Below, piece after piece: positions 62,367 to 64,000 of a stretch of 64,000 nucleotides of DNA; the first letter of the stretch is position 1, and every line of letters starts with the position of its first letter. A program made the position numbers and the translations under genes. The stretch spans positions 558,001 through 622,000 of the forward strand of contig NZ_JAGFNU010000001.1 in the NCBI RefSeq assembly GCF_018457175.1, given 5' to 3'. Origin of the DNA: Pseudohalocynthiibacter aestuariivivens (GTDB taxonomy: Bacteria > Pseudomonadota > Alphaproteobacteria > Rhodobacterales > Rhodobacteraceae). The notes beneath the pieces are model-generated. The model saw only the letters and a list, made by a program, of their open reading frames with translations. It made no database searches and was not told the origin of the DNA.

Positions 62367-63896
62367 ATGAGCGTGCGCAAAGTTGTATTTTCCGAAGACC
62401 AGGCCGAAGCCTATGACCGTGTAACAGAGCTGTTGCGCAGTGCGGGGATTGATCTGGATGACTCTCTTCTGACCCCGCTTTCGGATGGGAAATCAAGCGT
62501 TCTGGCGGTTGTTGGGAAGGCTGGGTCAGGCAAGACCATGCTTCTTGCCGAGCTTTACAAAGATATCGAAGCGGCGGGCGTAGACGTAGTTTCGGGTGAC
62601 TATGAAGGGCGAAAACGCAAAGACAGACGAACGCTGGCCATTCTTGCGCCAACGAATAAAGCAGCAAGTGTTTTGCGCAATCACGGTGTTCCTGCGACTA
62701 CGATTCACCGAATTCTTTATACACCAGTTTATGACCCAGAATATGAGAAGATCGCGGATTGGCTGGCGGGCAACGGATCGCGACCCGAGGTGGAGGGTTT
62801 AACCGAAATTGCCCTGGACCGGGCAGAGGTCTTTTATAAAGTCAACAAATCGATCCCCGGTGCGCTGGCAGCAGCCGGATTGCGCGGGTCAGATTTCATC
62901 ACCGGCTGGAAGCGCCGCGAAGACCCGCTTGATATCGGCTTCATCGACGAAAGTTCGATGCTTGATGAAAAGCAGTTTGAGGATTTGAAGGAGATTTTCC
63001 CGACACTGGTCTTGTTTGGCGATCCGGCACAGCTTGCCCCTGTCGGGCAATCAGGTGCGATGATTTTTGATAAATTCAAAGACAAACGCAAGATCACGCT
63101 CAGCCGGGTGCATCGCCAGACACAGGACAACCCGATCCTTGATCTGGCCCATGCTCTTGGAGATGACAGTATCGGGTTCGAAGCGTTCGAGCGCATGGTG
63201 GAAGAGGCTGCCGCACGTGATGACCGTGTTGTCTTGGGTCAGCGCGTCGAAAGTGATTTGATGGCGCGCTCACCCGTTTTGGTCTGGCGCAACGCGACGC
63301 GCATTCGCCTGATACATGCGTTTCGGGCGGCATTTGGTGCCCCGCCTGATGAATTGTTGCCTGGGGAACCCCTTATTTGCGATGGCATTGAACTGCCGTT
63401 GAAGCACCGAAAAAAGCGGATCGATCTTGAAGCACGCGGCCTTATCAAAGGCGCACAGGTCATTTATCTGGGCCCTGGTCGTAAAGCAGGATTTTCGCGC
63501 CTGCACGTGATCGGCGCGGAAGAGCCACAAGTCAGCGCCGCTTCAATCATAAAAATTGAGTTGCCCGACGAAGAAGAACCGTTCATTCCATTTGCGGCGA
63601 ACATGGGCGCGGCGTTTTTGCACGGTTCTGCTGTTACAATACATAAGGCTCAGGGGTCGCAATGGGAAAACGTACAGGTTTTCGCACCAGATATTTTTGC
63701 AGCAGCGAGAATGGGCCGCAGCGAGGCTGGACAACCTTTGTGGAAACGACTGGCCTATGTTGCCATTACGCGGGCTGAAAAGCGGTTGTTCTGGGTCGTA
63801 CGAAACCGGTTGGCGCGTCCGTCCGGACCGCTCGTAACCGACGATCTGCGAAGCGGGCCGGCACCGCTGACACTGGCCAGCGAAGAGGAGGTTTAG
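62367..63896 (+). CDS. RecD/Pif1-type superfamily 1 DNA helicase
   Basis: A 509-residue superfamily 1B helicase. The N-terminal motif is GKAGSGKTMLL (Walker A at 50-57), then APTNKAASVLRNHGVPATTIHRIL (motif Ia), GFIDESSMLDEKQFEDL (motif II), FGDPAQLAPVGQSG (motif III), and the C-terminal UvrD-like motifs TIHKAQGSQWENVQVF and YVAITRAEKRLFWV. It has no RecBC partner nearby. It is likely a stand-alone helicase for repair or replication. A short-chain dehydrogenase starts one base after its stop. Confidence 0.88.
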   Translation: MSVRKVVFSEDQAEAYDRVTELLRSAGIDLDDSLLTPLSDGKSSVLAVVGKAGSGKTMLLAELYKDIEAAGVDVVSGDYEGRKRKDRRTLAILAPTNKAASVLRNHGVPATTIHRILYTPVYDPEYEKIADWLAGNGSRPEVEGLTEIALDRAEVFYKVNKSIPGALAAAGLRGSDFITGWKRREDPLDIGFIDESSMLDEKQFEDLKEIFPTLVLFGDPAQLAPVGQSGAMIFDKFKDKRKITLSRVHRQTQDNPILDLAHALGDDSIGFEAFERMVEEAAARDDRVVLGQRVESDLMARSPVLVWRNATRIRLIHAFRAAFGAPPDELLPGEPLICDGIELPLKHRKKRIDLEARGLIKGAQVIYLGPGRKAGFSRLHVIGAEEPQVSAASIIKIELPDEEEPFIPFAANMGAAFLHGSAVTIHKAQGSQWENVQVFAPDIFAAARMGRSEAGQPLWKRLAYVAITRAEKRLFWVVRNRLARPSGPLVTDDLRSGPAPLTLASEEEV

Positions 63897-63897
63897 A

Positions 63898-64000
63898 ATG
63901 GGAAAATCAATAATCATTACCGGGGCAAGCTCTGGCATAGGGCGTGCAACTGCCGAGGTTTTTCTGGATGCAGGTTGGCAGGTTGGCATTATCGCGCGTC
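63898..64000 (+). CDS. Short-chain dehydrogenase/reductase, N-terminal fragment (cut by window edge)
   Basis: The last 103 bases encode MGKSIIITGASSGIGRATAE, the classic SDR dinucleotide motif T-G-x3-G-I-G, followed by VFLDAGWQVGIIAR. GAGGAGG lies just upstream of ATG 63898, overlapping the end of the helicase gene. The catalytic Tyr-x3-Lys lies outside the window, so the substrate class cannot be told. Confidence 0.85.
   Translation, partial: MGKSIIITGASSGIGRATAEVFLDAGWQVGIIAR

Noticed and set aside
1-64000. CRISPR arrays, insertion sequences, prophage or toxin-antitoxin genes
   Set aside because: I found no repeated spacers, transposase, integrase, phage structural or recognisable toxin-antitoxin gene.

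Overview
The window looks like a chromosomal stretch from a Roseobacter-clade alphaproteobacterium (Rhodobacteraceae); the genus cannot be named from the sequence alone. The reasons are the DUF484/XerC/PriA neighbourhood, a tol-pal block that runs into tilS and ftsH, fhs-chorismate mutase-folD, the murA-DUF2948-hisD-UPF0262-phosphatase-infA-maf-RNase G-yacG series, DUF1127, a Tad pilus locus of roseobacter layout, and the ethylmalonyl-CoA pathway pair ccr and ecm. I saw no insertion sequence, transposase, integrase, CRISPR array or rRNA.

Layout. 1-8.5 kb: xerC (cut by the edge) and DUF484, priA, a YcaQ-type glycosylase, an MFS carrier, prmA, a small membrane protein, a YihY protein and DUF1127. 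8.8-20.6 kb: the ruvCAB resolvasome, an unnamed conserved gene, then ybgC-tolQRAB-pal-cpoB-tilS-ftsH, closed by a strong terminator. 20.6-24.4 kb: a MOSC protein and the one-carbon folate genes fhs and folD with a chorismate mutase between them. 24.4-32.8 kb: a thioesterase, a membrane LytTR regulator, pdeM plus an Lhr-type helicase (DNA damage response), a dehydrogenase, an AAA+ ATPase and a GT-C-like membrane protein. 32.8-41.7 kb: a minus-strand Tad pilus cluster (cpaA, two TadD-like lipoproteins, tadC, tadB, cpaF, cpaE, an OmpA lipoprotein, cpaC) with no flp pilin or cpaB in the window. 42.5-47.4 kb: a tandem universal stress protein, a BCCT carrier, an orphan periplasmic binding protein, a tRNA relic and tRNA-Thr. 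47.5-54.8 kb: a 45-residue basic protein and the murA-to-yacG housekeeping run, then tRNA-Phe. 54.9-57.2 kb: a small accessory pocket holding a cis-CaaD-like tautomerase, what look like broken genes, and two unrecognised small genes. 57.2-64 kb: ecm, an acyltransferase, ccr, a RecD/Pif1-type helicase and the start of a short-chain dehydrogenase.

How it fits together. Most of the window is core: recombination and replication restart (RuvABC, PriA, XerC), envelope integrity (Tol-Pal, MurA, FtsH), one-carbon metabolism, translation and RNA turnover, and C2/acetyl-CoA assimilation through crotonyl-CoA carboxylation (Ccr) and ethylmalonyl-CoA mutation (Ecm). The Tad locus supplies a surface adhesion pilus apparatus. 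The places most likely to hold something new are the gap at 41.7-42.5 kb where flp/cpaB would be expected, the tRNA relic near 47.2 kb, and the pocket downstream of tRNA-Phe, where a tautomerase with all six cis-CaaD active-site residues lies between minus-strand reading frames that have no start codon. I did not find a clear new multi-gene defence or mobile system.
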